Shown here one piece after another: positions 7,321 to 15,605 of a DNA stretch of 64,000 nt (position 1 is its first letter; every line of letters starts with the position of its first letter). The stretch is from positions 186,001 through 250,000 of the forward strand of contig CAWFMD010000006.1 of assembly GCA_963816975.1 (NCBI GenBank), in the 5' to 3' direction. Position numbers and translations under genes: made by a program. The notes beneath the pieces were generated by a model that saw nothing but the letters and a program-made list of their open reading frames with translations, was not told the origin of the DNA and did no database searches. The stretch comes from DASRIA01 sp963816975. GTDB lineage: Bacteria > Actinomycetota > Thermoleophilia > Solirubrobacterales > JBBDJG01.

Positions 7321-8643
7321 TCAATCGAGCAGGGAGACAGCATCCGTTGCGGACCGGGCCGCGTGCTCGCGCGTGGCAAGCTCGCCTCGCGCAGCCCCGC
7401 GGCGCTCGTCGGCCTCCTCGCGGCGAGGTTGGGAATCGGCCAGCAGCGCGCGCTCCCCGCGCCAAGCGGGCTTCGCGAGCACGATCTGGGCGTCGCGCAG
7501 CCGCCGCTCGCGGAACCCGCCCTCACTGAAGGCGAGGTACAGCTCCCAAAGACGCAGGAACCGCTCGTCGTAGCCGAGCGCGCGCACGTCCTCGCGGCGC
7601 GCCAGGAAGCGCTGGCGCCAGCGGCGCAGCGTCTCGGCATAGTGCGGCGTGATGTCCTCCAGCCCCGCGACCCGCAGGTCGGTGACGCGCGCAACCGAGC
7701 GGGCGATGCTGGTGACCGACGGCAGGCAGCCGCCGGGGAAGATCAGCGTGTTGGCAAACCCGCGCATGCGCTTCTCACCCTCGAACCAGCGGTCGTCGAT
7801 CAGGATCGCCTGGAGGAGCATCGCGCCATCCGGGGCCAGCAGCCGCGAGCAGGCCGCGAAGTAGTCGTCGAAGTGGCGCCAGCCGACCGCTTCGATCATC
7901 TCGATCGAGACGAGCCGGTCGAAGCGGCCGCGGAGCGCGCGGTAGTCCTGCATGACCACGCTGACACGGTCCGAGAGCCCTGCGTCGGCAACGCGCGCCG
8001 ACGCGAGCGCGTGCTGCTCCGCCGCGAGCGTCGTGGTCACCACCGAACAGCCGTACCGCGCGGCGGCGTGCATCGCGAAGCTGCCCCAGCCCGTGCCGAT
8101 CTCGGCGACGTGGTGCTCGGGGCGCAGGCCGAGGCGCCGGCACGCGCGGTCGAGCTTTTCCTCCTGGGCCTGCTCCAGGGTCATCCCGGGACGCGTGAAG
8201 ATCGCGCTCGAGTACGTCAGGGACTCGTCGAGGAACACGCGGTAGAGGTCGTTGCCGAGGTCGTAGTGGGAGGCGGCGTTGCGGCGCGCGCGCAGCGGGC
8301 CGGTGCGCGACAGGGACGCGACCCCCGCCTGGAAAGGCAGCAGCAGCGGCCAGATCCGGCGCCGCACCTGGTCGAGCGGTCCGAAGGAGCGCGCGCAGAT
8401 CCGCGTCAGGGCGACGAGGTCGTCGGTGTCCCACCAGCCCGCGGCGTAGCTGCGGCCGAGGCCCACGCTGCCGGTCAGCAGCGCCGGCCAGACCCGGGGC
8501 GAGTGCACCTTGACGGAGGCCCGCAACCCGTCGGCCGGATCGCCGAACTCGTGCACGCGGCCGGCCTCCTCGATTCTCAGCAACCCGCCACGCACGCGAC
8601 CTGCGAACGCGAGCACCAGCCGCCGGGCCGCCTGCTCCCTCAC
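7321..8643 (-). CDS. CFA-synthase-like methyltransferase, UfaA1 type
   Basis: SAM-dependent methyltransferase of the cyclopropane-fatty-acid synthase family, 440 aa. A SAM-binding motif EIGTGWG is at 181-187, preceded by the acyl-binding region HYDLGNDLY. At the site where E. coli CFA synthase has its bicarbonate-binding cysteine (YSC), this protein reads YSS (144-146), and the later histidine region reads LLQAILIDD; both are features I associate with the UfaA1-like branch. The GTG start overlaps the DUF1365 stop (GTGA). Gene order FAD-oxidoreductase, DUF1365, methyltransferase matches Rv0449c-Rv0448c-Rv0447c. Products could be methyl-branched rather than cyclopropane acyl chains. The last 40 residues are charged and not part of the core. 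Confidence 0.9.
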   Translation of the reverse strand: MREQAARRLVLAFAGRVRGGLLRIEEAGRVHEFGDPADGLRASVKVHSPRVWPALLTGSVGLGRSYAAGWWDTDDLVALTRICARSFGPLDQVRRRIWPLLLPFQAGVASLSRTGPLRARRNAASHYDLGNDLYRVFLDESLTYSSAIFTRPGMTLEQAQEEKLDRACRRLGLRPEHHVAEIGTGWGSFAMHAAARYGCSVVTTTLAAEQHALASARVADAGLSDRVSVVMQDYRALRGRFDRLVSIEMIEAVGWRHFDDYFAACSRLLAPDGAMLLQAILIDDRWFEGEKRMRGFANTLIFPGGCLPSVTSIARSVARVTDLRVAGLEDITPHYAETLRRWRQRFLARREDVRALGYDERFLRLWELYLAFSEGGFRERRLRDAQIVLAKPAWRGERALLADSQPRREEADERRGAARGELATREHAARSATDAVSLLD

Positions 8644-9383
8644 GTCCGCCCCGGGTGTGGGTGGTAGCGCGCGCCCTTCAGGCGCAGCCGCGCCGCCTCG
8701 AAGTAGATCGAGCCGAGGACACGCAACGTCATCGCCGGGTAGCGCATCAGCAGCCGGTCCAGGGTACCTCGCTCGAGCGCGCGGCGGCGCAGCGACATGG
8801 TCGCGTCGAATACCTGGCGGCCGTCGCCGGCCGAGCCGATGTGCACCACCAGGCTCTCCGCGGGTCGCGTCACGCGCAGCTCGTATTCGTAATCCATGCC
8901 CATCAGCGGGGAGACGTGGAACGCCTTGCGCATGCGCGCCGCGATCACGGGCTCGCCGTTGGCCGCAAGCACGTAAGCGTGGCGTTCGCCCCAGGGCGTG
9001 TTGGTGACCTCGGCGACCACTGCGTCGACGGTCGTGCCGTCCGGTGTGAAGCAGAAGTAGAACGACACGGGGTTGAAGGCGTGGCCGAAGTAGCGCAGGC
9101 TGGCGAGCATCCGCACCGGGCCGTCCGCCGCGACGCCGGCCTCGCGGCGGGCGACCGCCCGCACCGCGTCCGCGAGCGGCACGGCCGGATCACCGAGGAA
9201 GTCCGCACGCCGGAACCGGGCCAGCGCCGCACGTCGCGACGACCACAGCCGCGTCGCGTCCAGCACCGCGGGCAGCTCGTCCAGGTCGAGGTAGGGGAAG
9301 AACATCGGGTAGCGGAACTCGTGCTCGACCGGCTCGAAGCGACGGTGACGGACGCTCCCCACGTAGGCGCAACTGGCGCTCAC
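8640..9383 (-). CDS. DUF1365 family protein
   Basis: Conserved protein of family DUF1365, 247 aa, recognised by HRRFEPVEHEFRYPMF near the N-terminus and RYFGHAFNPVSFYF about 110 residues in. Its biochemical role is not firmly established. It is nearly always encoded between an FAD amine-oxidase-like protein and a CFA-synthase-like methyltransferase, as here, so a part in acyl-chain modification is well supported by context. The GTG at 9383 overlaps the upstream stop (GTGA); an in-frame ATG 24 bases earlier would intrude into the FAD gene and is less likely. No signal peptide is visible. Confidence 0.92.
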   Translation of the reverse strand: MSASCAYVGSVRHRRFEPVEHEFRYPMFFPYLDLDELPAVLDATRLWSSRRAALARFRRADFLGDPAVPLADAVRAVARREAGVAADGPVRMLASLRYFGHAFNPVSFYFCFTPDGTTVDAVVAEVTNTPWGERHAYVLAANGEPVIAARMRKAFHVSPLMGMDYEYELRVTRPAESLVVHIGSAGDGRQVFDATMSLRRRALERGTLDRLLMRYPAMTLRVLGSIYFEAARLRLKGARYHPHPGRT

Positions 9384-10630
9384 GCGATCGCCCCGCGGCC
9401 GAACCATTCGCAGGCGCGCAGGGCGCTCTGCACACCGTCCTCGTGGAAGCCCCAGCCCCAGTAGGCACCGCAGTAGTGCGTGCGCCGCACGCCGCTGATC
9501 TCCGCGTGGCGCGCCTGCGCCGCCACACCGGCGCGGGTGAACAGCGGGTGGTCGTAGGTCCAGCGCCCGAGGATGTGCCGGGGATCGATCTGCTCGGTGC
9601 GGTTGAGCGTCACGCAGAACTGCTCGGCGGTGTCGAGGGTCTGGAGGCTGTTCATGTCATAGGTGACCGTGCTGCGCGGGGGCGGGTCCTCGAGCAGGTG
9701 GAAGTTCCAGCTCGCCCAGGCCCGCCGGCGGCGCGGCAACAGCGAGCGGTCGGTGTGGAGCACCACGTCGTTGGGCTGGTAGGGAATCGCGGACAGGATC
9801 TCGCGCTCGCGCTGACTCGGGTCGCGCAGGACGCGCAAGGCCTGATCGGAGTGCAGTCCCAGCACCACGTGGTCGAAGTGCTCGACTTCGTGCCCGCGCG
9901 CCTTCAGGCGGACATGACCGGGATCGCGCGCGATCCACTCCACGGGGGTCGAGGTGCGAATCCGGTCGGCGAAGGGCTCCGTGAGCCGCTCCACGTAGCG
10001 CGCGCTGCCGCCCGTCACCGCCCGCCAGCGCGGGCGCCCGCGCAGCCCCAGCTGGCCGTGGTTGGCGAAGAACTCCGCGAGGAAGCTGGCCGGGAACGTC
10101 CACATCTGCTGCGGGTCCGCCGACCAGACGGCGGAGGCCTGGGGAACGATCAGCCGGTCGACGAACTGGCGGGAGAAGCCGCTCTCGTCGAGCCAGTCTC
10201 CGAGCGAGGGGCCCGAGCCGTTCAGGCCCACCAGGGCGCGGGCCTCGCGGTGGAAGCGCAGCAGGTCTCGCAGCATGCGATGAAACGTGGGATCCACCAC
10301 GTGGCCCCGGCACGCGAACATCCCGTTGACCGAGGCGCTCGACCACTCGAACCCCCCTTCCTCGTCGGACACGGAGAAGGACATCGGGGCGGGCTGGGTG
10401 GCCACGCCGAGACGATCGAGCAGGCGCTCGAAGCCGGCGTAGTTGCGGTCGTTGAGGACGATGAAGCCGGTGTCGACCGCGACCGATCCCTGCTCGGTGG
10501 CAACGTCGACGGTGTGCGTGTGTCCCCCGACCCACTCGCCCGCCTCGAAGACGTGCACCTCGTGCTCGCCCGCCAGCTGGTGCGCAGCCACCAAACCGGA
10601 CACGCCCGCGCCGACGACCGCGACGCGCAT
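9380..10630 (-). CDS. FAD-dependent oxidoreductase, amine-oxidase/desaturase-like
   Basis: Flavoprotein of 416 aa with an N-terminal dinucleotide-binding motif GAGVSG (7-12) and the following acidic strand end (FEAGEWVGGHTHT), typical of the amine oxidase/phytoene desaturase superfamily. The C-terminal FAD segment is YCGAYWGWGFHEDG. In the cluster shared with mycobacteria (Rv0449c position) it is expected to reduce or desaturate the methylated acyl chain; relatives in Rhodobacter belong to the singlet-oxygen response. It starts with ATG immediately after the stop of the small membrane protein and is coupled to DUF1365. The exact reaction is not provable from sequence. Confidence 0.9.
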   Translation of the reverse strand: MRVAVVGAGVSGLVAAHQLAGEHEVHVFEAGEWVGGHTHTVDVATEQGSVAVDTGFIVLNDRNYAGFERLLDRLGVATQPAPMSFSVSDEEGGFEWSSASVNGMFACRGHVVDPTFHRMLRDLLRFHREARALVGLNGSGPSLGDWLDESGFSRQFVDRLIVPQASAVWSADPQQMWTFPASFLAEFFANHGQLGLRGRPRWRAVTGGSARYVERLTEPFADRIRTSTPVEWIARDPGHVRLKARGHEVEHFDHVVLGLHSDQALRVLRDPSQREREILSAIPYQPNDVVLHTDRSLLPRRRRAWASWNFHLLEDPPPRSTVTYDMNSLQTLDTAEQFCVTLNRTEQIDPRHILGRWTYDHPLFTRAGVAAQARHAEISGVRRTHYCGAYWGWGFHEDGVQSALRACEWFGRGAIA

Positions 10631-11014
10631 CTAGTCGCGCGCGTAGGCGGCCGCGAGCGCCACGCCACAGGCACAGAACACGCCGGCCGCCAGCGCCGTT
10701 GCGGGCGCGGCGCGCGGGGGCAGATCGTGGCGATCGACGGCCGTGGCCGCGATGTCGACCAGGTCGGAGGCGGCCAGCGACACCAGCCACGGCAGCGGGT
10801 CATGGCGCCGTGCCAGGGCCTGGATCAGGCCGCCCGACAGAAGCGCGTCGCGAGCGCCCAGCGCCCGTGCGCCGACGCGGCCGCCGCCATGCTCGAGCCC
10901 GTCGCCCAGCCACGGGCGCGCCGTGGGGCGCGGGGCGACCAGCAGCGCCGCGCCGTAGGCGATGCGCAGGCCGGCATACGAGTTGGCTATCACCGAGCGG
11001 GCGGACATGATCAC
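10631..11014 (-). CDS. Small membrane protein, DUF4267-like
   Basis: Hydrophobic protein of 127 aa (or 125 aa from the ATG at 11008; the GTG at 11014 is the first start). It shows helices at about 12-28, 52-70, 76-92 and 104-122, with the pattern GLRIAYGAALLVAPRPTARP followed by ARALGARDALLSGG. This resembles small four-helix integral membrane proteins of the DUF4267 type, but the assignment is weak. It ends exactly where the FAD oxidoreductase starts, so it is part of the lipid cluster and could organise it at the membrane. Confidence 0.7.
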   Translation of the reverse strand: MIMSARSVIANSYAGLRIAYGAALLVAPRPTARPWLGDGLEHGGGRVGARALGARDALLSGGLIQALARRHDPLPWLVSLAASDLVDIAATAVDRHDLPPRAAPATALAAGVFCACGVALAAAYARD

Positions 11015-11049
11015 AGGACATTACGTGTGGCCACGCCCCGGCGGATCAG

Positions 11050-11445
11050 CTACTCAGGCCAAAAGCTCTCGATCATCTCGGCGTCGTCGCGGGCGCTCTC
11101 GATGCGGGTCGAGACGATGATCAGCTCTGCGTCCCCGGGGCCCTCGTTCCACACGGAGCGCACCACCTCCGGCGCGACGCGCACCGCAGTCCCGCCCTGC
11201 AGCTCCAGGATCTCGTCGTCGAGCTTGAACTCGAGCGTGCCGGAGACCACGAAGTAGATCTCCTCCTGGGTCTTGTGACGATGGCCGTAACCGCCCTTCC
11301 CCCCGGACCGTGGAGTCATGTGCCGGTGGGTGATCGCCACCTGCTCGGTCTCGAGCGGTCCCGAAAGCATCCGCATCGTGCCGGGGTACTTTCCGCCGAA
11401 CAGGTCCGATACCTCGTCGAGGCGCTTGATCGTGTAGCCACCCAT
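11050..11445 (-). CDS. Cupin-domain protein
   Basis: Single-domain cupin of 131 aa. The first cupin motif carries metal-type ligands (GHRHKTQEEIYFVVSG), and the second lies around RVAPEVVRSVWN. No catalytic assignment is possible: the family covers dioxygenases, isomerases and binding proteins. It sits between the second methyltransferase and the membrane protein in the lipid cluster, 9 and 35 bases from its neighbours. The second motif lacks the usual histidine (VRSVWN), so a metal enzyme with an incomplete ligand set or a simple binding protein is possible. Confidence 0.85.
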   Translation of the reverse strand: MGGYTIKRLDEVSDLFGGKYPGTMRMLSGPLETEQVAITHRHMTPRSGGKGGYGHRHKTQEEIYFVVSGTLEFKLDDEILELQGGTAVRVAPEVVRSVWNEGPGDAELIIVSTRIESARDDAEMIESFWPE

Positions 11446-11454
11446 GACGTGATC

Positions 11455-12699
11455 CTAGCGGTGGCCGAGCACCTGGTAGATCGACAGGAAGCCGGTCTCG
11501 AAGCCCTTGCGCGCGGTCCTCAGGTACAGCCGCCACACACGCACGCGCTCCGCTCCGGCGAGGCGCACGGCGTCGTCCAGCCGCTGCTCGAGCCCTTGCA
11601 GCCAGTGGGTCAGCGTGGCCGCGTAGTCCGCCTGCAGGCCCTCCACGTGCTCGGTCACGATGCCGGCCCGCTCGAGTGCGAGCTGGATGCGCGAGAGGTG
11701 CAGAGGCGCCGCGTCCGGGAACACGTAGCGCTCGGAGAAGGGACCCGCCTCGGGGTCCCCGTGCCGCAGACGTGTGATGCCGTGGTTCAGGAGCCGGCCG
11801 CCGGGGCGCAGCAGTCGTGCAATCTGACGTGCGTACAGGTCGATGCGGCGCGCCCCGACATGCTCGACCATCCCGATGCTCGCAACCGCGTCGAACGGCT
11901 CGCCGCCCAGCTCGCGGTAGTCGGCCACGCGAATGTCGACCTTGTCCTCGAGCCCGCGTTCGGCGACCCGGCGGCGGGCCAGCGCGGCCTGCGGCTCGGA
12001 GAGCGTGATCCCGGTGACGTGCACCCCGTGCTCCGCGGCGGCGTGGATGGCGAAGCTCCCCCACCCGCATCCGACGTCGAGCACCCGCTCGCCGGGCTCC
12101 AGCCCGAGCTTGGCGCATACGAGCTCGAGCTTCTGCTCCTGCGCCTCGGCGAGCGTCGCCGCCCCGCGCGAGAAGAGCGCGCAGCTGTACGTCATCGACG
12201 GTCCCAGGAACAGTCCGAAGAACTCGGCCGGCAGGTCGTAGTGGTGTCGCACGGCCCGGGCGTCGCGCGCCCGGCTGTGGCGGCGACCGGAGGGCCGCAG
12301 CTCGGCCGCCGGCACGCGCGGCGGCAGCCGTGGCCCGCACGCGCGGGCCGCCGCCAGCAACAGCCGCGCCCGTGCGCCCGGGTCGAACGGCGGCGGCTGC
12401 CAGCGGTCGAGCATCTCGAGGGCGGCGTCGAGGTCGTCGACGTCGAGCTCGCCGGAGACATAGGCGCGGCCCACGCCGAGCTGCCCCGGCGCCCGCAGCA
12501 CCTGCGCGAGGGCGGTGGGGGAGCGGACCAGGAAGGTCGGGCCGGCTCCGTTGGTCGCGGGCACCCGCGTCCCATCCCAGAACGAAACCGAGAAGGGCCG
12601 CTCGGGGAGGTTCCGCTCCAGCTCGCCGGCAAGTGGAGCTGTACGCGCGAGGGGCACGCGCGAGATGGTACGGCTAACCGGCCGTGAGGGCCTTCGCAC
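11455..12699 (-). CDS. CFA-synthase-like methyltransferase, second copy
   Basis: SAM-dependent methyltransferase of the cyclopropane-fatty-acid synthase family, up to 414 aa. The SAM motif DVGCGWG lies at 208-214, the acyl-pocket segment RHHYDLPAEFF at 151-161, and the bicarbonate-site cysteine is kept (YSC, 171-173). GMVEHVG matches the E. coli CFA active-site glutamate region. It therefore looks closer to true cyclopropane synthases than the copy at 7321-8643. The start is unsure: GTG 12699 overlaps the desaturase by 26 bases, while GTG 12657 would give 400 aa and an 16-base gap. Neither has a good ribosome site. Encoded directly after a desaturase that could supply its double-bond substrate. 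Confidence 0.9.
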   Translation of the reverse strand: MRRPSRPVSRTISRVPLARTAPLAGELERNLPERPFSVSFWDGTRVPATNGAGPTFLVRSPTALAQVLRAPGQLGVGRAYVSGELDVDDLDAALEMLDRWQPPPFDPGARARLLLAAARACGPRLPPRVPAAELRPSGRRHSRARDARAVRHHYDLPAEFFGLFLGPSMTYSCALFSRGAATLAEAQEQKLELVCAKLGLEPGERVLDVGCGWGSFAIHAAAEHGVHVTGITLSEPQAALARRRVAERGLEDKVDIRVADYRELGGEPFDAVASIGMVEHVGARRIDLYARQIARLLRPGGRLLNHGITRLRHGDPEAGPFSERYVFPDAAPLHLSRIQLALERAGIVTEHVEGLQADYAATLTHWLQGLEQRLDDAVRLAGAERVRVWRLYLRTARKGFETGFLSIYQVLGHR

Positions 12700-13612
12700 G
12701 CCGGCGCGCGGGATCGATGCGCACCACGTCCCACACGAGCCCGACCGACTCGAGCGCGCGGATCACCATCGCGGAGAAGTCGATCTCGTGCCTGCGCATC
12801 CCGTGTGCCGCCGACGTCGGGAACGCGTGGTGATTGTTGTGCCAGGACTCACCGAAAGTGAATGGGGCGAGCCACAGGAGGTTGCGCGATTCATCCGGAG
12901 TGTCGAAGTCGCGGCGCCCGAAGAAGTGACAGAGGGAGTTGATGCTGTAGGTCACGTGGTGCACGACGAGCATGCGGACTCCCCCGCCCCACAGCAGCCC
13001 GGTGAGACCTGCCCTGAGCGTGCCACCGATCGCGAACCCGAGGCAGAACGCAGCCGCGAGCCCACCCAGCGCCCACGCCAGGAACGTGCGATCGACGAAC
13101 TTCATGACCGGGTCCTTGATCAAGTCCGGGGCATAGCGCGCCTTCGCGCCGCGTTGTGTGTGGATGAACAGCCACCCCACGTGCGCATGCAGCAGTCCCT
13201 TCACCGCACCCGACCACCCACGGCCATGATCGACGTGCGGGCTGTGTGGATCGCCCTTGCGATCGGAAAATGCGTGGTGCTTGCGGTGATCCGCGACCCA
13301 GGAGATCACCGGACCCTCGATCGCCGCCGACCCGAGCACGCCGAAGATGGCGCGCATCGGCCGGCTGGTGGCAAAGCTGCGGTGCGTGAAGAGCCGATGG
13401 AACCCGACCGTCACACCCAAGCCCGTCGCGAAGTACATCACCCCGAACACGAGGACGTCGCGCCAGTGCAGCAGGTCGGCCCATGTCTGCCAGCAGGCGA
13501 CGCCCAGCGCCAGGAACGGCGCGACCGTCACCACGCCGGTGATGATGCGGTCGCGGGTTTCGTTCTGGACCGGCTGAACGTCGCCGGCGAGCGCAGCCGG
13601 GCTGGTGCTCAC
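12674..13612 (-). CDS. Fatty-acid (acyl-CoA) desaturase, copy 2
   Basis: Membrane diiron desaturase, 312 aa, paralogous to the gene at 4743-5639. The histidine boxes HRLFTH, HRKHH and HNNHH are all present in the same spacing, with hydrophobic helices before the first box and between the second and third. The GTG start overlaps the stop of the small basic protein (GTGA), which implies coupled translation. It likely makes the mono-unsaturated acyl chains that the adjacent CFA-type methyltransferases modify. The N-terminal 20 residues are extra relative to copy 1. Confidence 0.93.
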   Translation of the reverse strand: MSTSPAALAGDVQPVQNETRDRIITGVVTVAPFLALGVACWQTWADLLHWRDVLVFGVMYFATGLGVTVGFHRLFTHRSFATSRPMRAIFGVLGSAAIEGPVISWVADHRKHHAFSDRKGDPHSPHVDHGRGWSGAVKGLLHAHVGWLFIHTQRGAKARYAPDLIKDPVMKFVDRTFLAWALGGLAAAFCLGFAIGGTLRAGLTGLLWGGGVRMLVVHHVTYSINSLCHFFGRRDFDTPDESRNLLWLAPFTFGESWHNNHHAFPTSAAHGMRRHEIDFSAMVIRALESVGLVWDVVRIDPARRRAKALTAG

Positions 13613-13770
13613 CTGGGGCGCCGTTTGGGAGCGGTGGGCCGAGGGGGAAGGGCGGCTCGCTCTTCCGGCGTCATCTTCCGGACTTTGAGCGTGCCCTGCT
13701 CGATCTGGTCCTGCATGGCCGCCAGCTTCTCCTGCCGGCGTTCCTCTGATCGCTCCTTCTGCGTCTTCAC
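13609..13770 (-). CDS. Small basic conserved-looking protein (53 aa)
   Basis: A short gene of 53 codons between the helicase and the desaturase. Its product begins VKTQKERSEERRQEKLAAMQ, a charged helix, then a short linker, TPEERAALP, and a Pro/Arg-rich tail ending KRRPR. Codon third positions are strongly GC, AAGGGA lies 10 bases before the GTG start, and its stop overlaps the desaturase start (GTGA), all supporting a real gene. The charge suggests RNA or membrane-surface binding; I know no characterised family. It may couple translation of the helicase mRNA to the desaturase. Confidence 0.75.
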   Translation of the reverse strand: MKTQKERSEERRQEKLAAMQDQIEQGTLKVRKMTPEERAALPPRPTAPKRRPR

Positions 13771-13813
13771 GTCGTCTGGTTCCCTTCGGTGTCTGGTTGG
13801 GGGATTCTAAGTA

Positions 13814-15012
13814 TCACCGGCCTCGGGAGCGCCGAATCCGCTGCCCCCTGGAAGGCTTCGCCCGGGAAGTATGGTGGCCGCCTCGGACCGCCGCAGGGGT
13901 GAGGCCCGACTTTGCGAACTCCTCTTCCAGGCACAGGACCTTCGCGATGCGGTGAACGTCCGATGCCTGCTGGTGTTCGACGAATGTGACGCCAACCCCT
14001 CTGCGGCCGGCGCGGCCGGTGCGGCCCACCCGGTGGATGTAGCCCTCGCGGTCGGCGGGGGCGTCGAAGTTGATGACGTGCGTGATGTCGTCGATGTCGA
14101 GGCCGCGAGCTGCCACGTCGGTCGCCACCAGGGTGTCGACCCGGCCGGCGCCGAAGCGGGCGAGGGCCTTCTCGCGCTGCGCCTGGGACTTGTTCCCGTG
14201 CATCGCGAGCGCCTCCAGGTCGCGCGCCCCGAGCCGCTTGACGAGCCGGTCGGCGCCGCGCTTGGTGCGGACGAACACAAGCGTCAGGCCGCGCTGGTCG
14301 TCGCGCAGCTCCTGCACCAGGGCGTCGAGCTTGGTCTCGTGCTGGACGCGGATGAAGCGATGCTGGACCTTGCCGACTCGCTCGGCCGGGGAGCATGCTC
14401 GTGACTGCGCGCGTCGGTCGTGTACACGTTCGCGAGCCGGCCGACCTCTCCGTCCAGGGTCGCCGAGAAGAACAGCGTCTGGCGCTGGCGCGGAAGCTGG
14501 CGGACGATGCGGTCGACGGGAGGGCGGAAGCCCATGTCGAGCATGCGATCGGCCTCGTCGAGCACCAGCACCCGCACGGCGCCCAGCGAAACGGCGCGCC
14601 GCTCGAGCAGATCCTCCAGGCGGCCGGGGGTCGCGACGAGCACGTGGGCGCGCCGCGCCGCCTTGATCTGCGGCTGGATTCCCGCTCCTCCGTAGACGGC
14701 CGCGACGGTCAGGTTCTTCGCCTTGGCGAGCGGCTGCATCTCGTCCCTGATCTGGATCGCGAGTTCCCGCGTGGGAGCCAGCACCAGCACGCTCGGGCGG
14801 GGGTCACCGGACGCGATCATCTCGACCAGCGGCACCGCGAAGGCAAGCGTCTTGCCGGATCCCGTGGGCGACTTCACCAGTACGTCGCGCCCGGCGATCA
14901 CGTCGGGAACGACCAGTTGCTGGACGGGGAAAGGGGCGGTGATGCCACGGTCGGCGAGCGCCTTCACGACGCCACGCGACGCACCGAGATCACCAAAGGA
15001 CTGCGAGGACAT
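13814..15012 (-). pseudogene. DEAD-box RNA helicase, frameshifted as read
   Basis: RhlE-like ATP-dependent RNA helicase of about 399 aa. In the first frame (15012 to about 14388) it has the Q-motif region FPVQQL, SPTGSGKT, PTRELA, TPGR, DEAD and SAT. The second RecA domain continues in another frame with FVRTKRGADRL, TDVAARGLDI and HRVGRTGRAG. The join falls at the C4 run (GGGG at 14388-14391 on the plus strand), where one more C would restore one continuous protein. So it is a one-base deletion, an assembly error or a frameshifting site. The ATG at 15012 has a strong AAGGAG four bases upstream. As first gene of the lipid cluster it may act in cold or stress mRNA remodelling. Confidence 0.85.
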
Positions 15013-15016
15013 AGGA

Positions 15017-15048
15017 CTCCTTGCTGGCGACGCGCCAAAGGCGTCGCC
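15017..15048 (-). promoter_or_regulatory. Leader hairpin and ribosome site of the helicase gene
   Basis: The ribosome-binding site AAGGAG occupies 15022-15017 on the minus strand. Three bases upstream lies a perfect 8-bp stem (15026-15033 with 15041-15048, GGCGACGC / GCGTCGCC) with a 7-base loop. In the mRNA this hairpin would sit against the ribosome site of the first cluster gene and could modulate its translation. No promoter boxes were recognised further upstream. Confidence 0.45.
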
Positions 15049-15163
15049 GGACGATTCGGGAGATTCGACTGACCCGGACCGCCGGAGCGCACGAGACAAG
15101 AACCTCGCGGGCAGCGTCGCCACCCGCACGTCCAGGCTAGCAGGAGCACCTACCATTGCCGCG

Positions 15164-15583
15164 ATGACGACCCTCGAGCTCAGCCCCGGGTCAACCCTGA
15201 CCGTGCGTGAGGCGAGCACCGAGGCGCTCGAGGTGGAGGCCGTCTACGACCCGGGCGGATCGCCGCCCCCGGCGCACCTGCACCCGGCGCAGGCCGAGCA
15301 TTTCGAGGTGCTGGCGGGCAGCATGACCACGCGCGTGGGCGGGGACGAGCGCACGCTGGAGGCCGGGGACACTCTGGACATCCCCGCGGGAACCGTGCAT
15401 CAAATGTGGAACGCGGGCTCGAATCAGGCGCGGGTGGCCTGGCGCACGACTCCCGCGGGCCGCACGCTGGAGTGGTTTAAGGCGCTCGACGCGTTCCAGC
15501 GCGACGGCGACACAGCCGCGATCGCCGCCGCCCTTGCCGAGTACGGCGACGTTTTCCGGCTGGTCGAGCCGGACCCGGGCTGA
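15164..15583 (+). CDS. Cupin-domain protein
   Basis: Single cupin domain, 139 aa. Motif 1 contains AHLHPAQAEHFEVLAG and motif 2 is DTLDIPAGTVHQMWNAG, so both histidine sets of a metal-binding cupin are present. The ATG at 15164 follows a leaderless-looking region in which the frame stays open far upstream without coding character. It is divergent from the helicase (151-base gap) and convergent with the SDR gene. The C-terminal 35 residues form a helical extension. Substrate unknown. Confidence 0.85.
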   Translation: MTTLELSPGSTLTVREASTEALEVEAVYDPGGSPPPAHLHPAQAEHFEVLAGSMTTRVGGDERTLEAGDTLDIPAGTVHQMWNAGSNQARVAWRTTPAGRTLEWFKALDAFQRDGDTAAIAAALAEYGDVFRLVEPDPG

Positions 15584-15605
15584 CGCGGCGGGGCGCACGG
15601 CGCCG

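Noticed and set aside
9443..11257. A 600-codon open frame on the plus strand, antisense to the FAD oxidoreductase and its neighbours
   Set aside because: High-GC DNA gives long antisense frames; the minus strand here has recognised families and the antisense protein has a His/Arg/Ala-rich composition without motifs.
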